NCBI GenBank assembly: GCA_045636205.1
Contig: JAZTXE010000116.1
Location: 1 to 17,501 of the forward strand
DNA from: JAZRUF01 sp045636205
Lineage (GTDB): Bacteria; Bacillota; Clostridia; Oscillospirales; JAAYXM01
Direction of reading: 5' to 3'
DNA length: 17,501 nt
The translations under genes and the position numbers were made by a program. The notes beneath the pieces were generated by a model that searched no databases, was not told where the DNA came from, and saw only the letters and a list, made by a program, of their open reading frames with translations. Within the stretch, counting starts at the first letter, position 1, and each line of letters opens with the position of its first letter. Below are positions 16,008 to 17,501 of the stretch, piece by piece.

Positions 16008-16040
16008 GACACTTCGTCAGAACATGGTGACGTTTTGTCT
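16008..16040. promoter_or_regulatory. Paired half-sites, 21 bp apart, upstream of the lyase operon
   Basis: GACACTTCGTCA (16008-16019) differs at one position from the 2188-2199 half-site. GACGTTTTGTCT (16029-16040) is a weaker relative (8 of 12) at exactly 21 bp spacing. Relative to the gene the sites are in reverse orientation compared with those before 2407. The remaining 16041-16241 stretch holds no gene that I trust. Confidence 0.55.
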
Positions 16041-16241
16041 GATATACTTTTCCAAATATTGAAGCTTTTTAAAATGCCCCAATACATCTTCATGCTGTTT
16101 ATATTTTCACCTATAGCAAGAGAGATAGAACCATACACAAGAAATATAACCATGAGCTTTTCCGCATCTTCGCCATCCCGGTTTTCGCACCTATTTTATC
16201 AAGTCGATCCATATACCCCTTTCCGCGAAACCATGCAGTTA

Positions 16242-16296
16242 CGCGTCGCCTCCACCATTCATTTTCACAATTTTTATAAAATTATGCAGAAACAGC
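16242..16296 (+). repeat. 55-bp direct repeat, copy 2, with tmRNA 3' tail: candidate attachment site
   Basis: It carries the same 16-nt start (CGCGTCGCCTCCACCA) and the same following A/T-rich block as 1131-1185, with 4 mismatches, all in the last 21 nt. It lies 15,111 bp from copy 1. As with copy 1, no tmRNA body precedes the tail. It sits at the switch from the polysaccharide locus to mobile-element-type genes. Confidence 0.65.
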
Positions 16297-16327
16297 ACTT
16301 AGTCAAGATTTACTGGCTAAGTGCTGT
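16292..16327. terminator. Hairpin after repeat copy 2
   Basis: An 11-bp perfect stem, ACAGCACTTAG (16292-16302) with 16317-16327, and a 14-nt loop. It stands at the same position as the hairpin after copy 1. Only the outer ACAGC/GCTGT is shared; the inner stem has changed on both sides and still pairs. The T tail is weak (CTTCGTTT). Confidence 0.55.
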
Positions 16328-16451
16328 CTTCGTTTGTCGTAGCTGATGTTACAGGCGCTTATTACATCATCTTTTTTTGTTAAAATAAAGGGTGCAGGGT
16401 GGCATAGCAATGCTAATATACCTAATTGAATTAAATTTGACTTAACCTGCA

Positions 16452-16471
16452 ATTTTACGCAACAGTAAAAT
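16452..16471. promoter_or_regulatory. Inverted repeat ATTTTAC/GTAAAAT before the mobile-element genes
   Basis: A perfect 7-bp inverted repeat with a 6-nt centre lies 37 nt before the start at 16509. A TTGACT at 16437-16442 precedes it, but I find no well-spaced -10, so the promoter itself is not called. It could be an operator. The 16328-16508 stretch otherwise holds nothing that I can identify. Confidence 0.3.
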
Positions 16472-16508
16472 AAAAACGAACAATAAAATAACAGTAAGGG
16501 GTGTGAAA

Positions 16509-16844
16509 ATGGCCACACCGCGACGTAAATATCGCTTAGCTGACAGTAATCACTCAGATATTGACCTGCGTGACTACAAACGGGTAATAAAAGAAACCGT
16601 CAATCGAGTTGTTCCCAACAAGAACCCTCGCGTGTACAAGGAATATTTCTCTACCGACTCGTTGAGTCACAGTGAAGCAGTTACCCTTGGAAGAGCATTA
16701 GCCAAGATAGAAGATTTACATTCTCTCGGCAAGACTATAACGATATTCAGGCTGTTTGACGGTCAGCTCTACGACAGTGAATCAGCTACCAAGCCAAGCG
16801 ATAAGAAAAAGAAAGATAAACCCAAAGGAGGGCGAATGAGATAG
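16509..16844 (+). CDS. Small basic protein of a mobile element, function unknown
   Basis: The product has 111 aa. A strongly basic start (MATPRRKYR) leads into a middle part with predicted helices (about 16-85), and the tail is Lys-rich (KKKKDKPKGG, about 99-108). There is no signal peptide or membrane segment. I do not recognise a domain. The ATG at 16509 is preferred to an in-frame GTG at 16503 because AAGGGG lies 8 nt before it. It is followed without gap by an excisionase-like gene and a DUF3846-like gene, so it is probably part of the same early operon of an integrative element. DNA or RNA binding is a guess from charge alone. Confidence 0.7.
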   Translation: MATPRRKYRLADSNHSDIDLRDYKRVIKETVNRVVPNKNPRVYKEYFSTDSLSHSEAVTLGRALAKIEDLHSLGKTITIFRLFDGQLYDSESATKPSDKKKKDKPKGGRMR

Positions 16845-17041
16845 AAAAAGTACTAAAAAGAAAATACTTAACAATAACAGACATACAGAAAGAATACCTT
16901 CCGGTAAGTAAAAAGAAAATACGCAGCTTTGCCAAGAAATATCTGCCTGTAAAAACAATAGGCGGAAGAATGTTTGTGGACAGAGATGCATTGGAAAAGC
17001 TCCTTTCCGATCCTGACCGTGACATTCTTCCCTTAGATTGA
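16841..17041 (+). CDS. Excisionase-like small HTH protein, apparently starting with ATA
   Basis: The open frame of 66 codons reads EKVLKRKYLTITDIQKEYL near the start, then VSKKKIRSFAKKYLPVKTI, GGRMFVDRDALEKLLSD, and ends ILPLD. This is the winged-helix layout of small excisionase/MerR-like DNA-binding proteins (first helix-turn-helix at TITDIQKEYLPVSKKKIRSF, then the GGR-x-FVDRDAL wing). Such proteins steer integrase towards excision. No ATG, GTG or TTG stands at a sensible place. The likely start is the ATA at 16841, with AAGGAGG 9 nt upstream, overlapping the last 4 nt of the previous gene; coupling to that gene or a recent ATG-to-ATA change are both possible. The next gene starts 9 nt later. 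Confidence 0.65.
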   Translation: MEKVLKRKYLTITDIQKEYLPVSKKKIRSFAKKYLPVKTIGGRMFVDRDALEKLLSDPDRDILPLD

Positions 17042-17050
17042 GGTAATACA

Positions 17051-17501
17051 TATGAAAAAGATAAGAACCGTGATGGTAGAACCGAGAAAAGAACCATGTG
17101 TCAAATGGCTTGACCTGTCAATTACTGCGTTTGATGAAGCTGTAAGTAAAGGCTGTGGTTTTGACTGTCATGCTAAGGCTAAGAAGCTCCAAAAAGGTAT
17201 CTATATATTACACGCAGAAGAGAACACATCCTTGATGTTTGCCGCTAACCGCAGAATCGGCAAAGATATTATTACCGGGGTGTTCTATGTGGTAGGCGAA
17301 AAAGATGGTATTCCTATATCACTTACAAATAAACAAGCAGAAACGTATATAGCAAGATTCAAGGATCCGGAAGAGTTCACGGAAGATGAAGTGTTGACAT
17401 ACTGTTTGAACAACATTACAATCATACTGTCACCTATCACAAGCATGGTTTTCGGCTTGTTCAACAATGAGATTCTCCAGATTGTGGCAGGTGACAGTAT
17501 G
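17051..17501 (+). CDS. DUF3846-like protein, cut by the right edge
   Basis: 150 codons are visible from the ATG at 17051, which has GAGG 9 nt upstream. The start MKKIRTVMVEPRKEPCVKWL fits the 'valuePg/EP' opening of DUF3846 proteins. Residues 74-108 (NRRIG, IITGVFYVVGEKDG, SLTNKQAETYIARFKDPEEF) match the family's NRAL...I-GTF-(I/V)-G...SLT-EQ-KY-KF-PE pattern. The family is common in clostridial conjugative and integrative elements; its function is unknown to me. After residue 115 the visible part (VLTYCLNNITIILSPI) continues beyond what I would match to DUF3846. Confidence 0.55.

Noticed and set aside
16111..16212. Minus-strand 33-aa ORF (starts MDRLDKIGAK, hydrophobic end) with a GGAAAGGGG upstream
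   Set aside because: The RBS-like sequence is tempting, but the ORF is very short, ends inside a hydrophobic run and has no supporting neighbour; it may be a decayed gene start.
16035..16346. Plus-strand ORF of 103 aa
   Set aside because: It reads through the 55-bp repeat and hairpin, and has odd composition and no RBS.

Overview
The window looks like an anaerobic Firmicute of the class Clostridia, probably Oscillospiraceae/Ruminococcaceae-like. The evidence is strong AGGAGG ribosome binding sites, S-layer homology (SLH) domains, Big_2-type surface proteins, an LplA-type solute-binding lipoprotein, and an interspersed hairpin repeat of the CACCTCATCCG/CCTTCCCC type that I associate with clostridial gut genomes. 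No rRNA, intact tRNA or CRISPR array is visible.

Layout. (1) 1-985 is the end of an integrated element. It holds the N-terminal part of a Fic family protein (minus strand), a consensus promoter with a 14-bp inverted repeat behind it, and at 940-985 the 3' part of an initiator tRNA (fMet) gene without its 5' half, which is the signature of a distal attachment site. The tRNA's terminator follows at 991-1025. (2) At 1131 and again at 16242 lies a near-identical 55-bp direct repeat (51/55). It starts with a sequence that matches the usual 3' tail of tmRNA (GTCGCCTCCACCA), and each copy is followed by a hairpin. The two copies bracket about 15.1 kb. (3) Inside are an AraC-family regulator (minus), a divergent secreted Big_2 protein with a 47-aa ORF behind it (plus), a gene-free stretch with three interspersed repeats, and a four-gene minus-strand operon. 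Its genes, from 15827 down to 5212, are a 2141-aa SLH-anchored heparinase II/III-type polysaccharide lyase, an extracellular solute-binding lipoprotein, a cytoplasmic GH3 enzyme with the NagZ Asp-His dyad, and an amidohydrolase-2 family enzyme. (4) After the second 55-bp repeat a different gene set begins on the plus strand: a small basic protein, an excisionase-like protein and a DUF3846-like protein cut by the window edge. It resembles the start of an integrative conjugative element.

How it works together (inference). The lyase sits on the S-layer and cleaves an acidic, probably hexosamine-containing polysaccharide. The lipoprotein captures the oligosaccharides, and permeases and ATPase encoded elsewhere import them. 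The GH3 enzyme and the amidohydrolase process them in the cytoplasm. The AraC-type protein is the likely switch: 12-bp half-sites (consensus near GACACTTCGTCA) spaced exactly 21 bp occur in the araC/Big_2-protein intergenic region and again just upstream of the lyase operon promoter. Both target promoters have a good -10 but no recognisable -35, as expected for activator-dependent promoters.

The most interesting points are the tmRNA-tail repeats bracketing a metabolic cargo locus that has no integrase, the fMet attachment scar beside it, and an unnamed beta-rich module present in four copies across the two secreted proteins.
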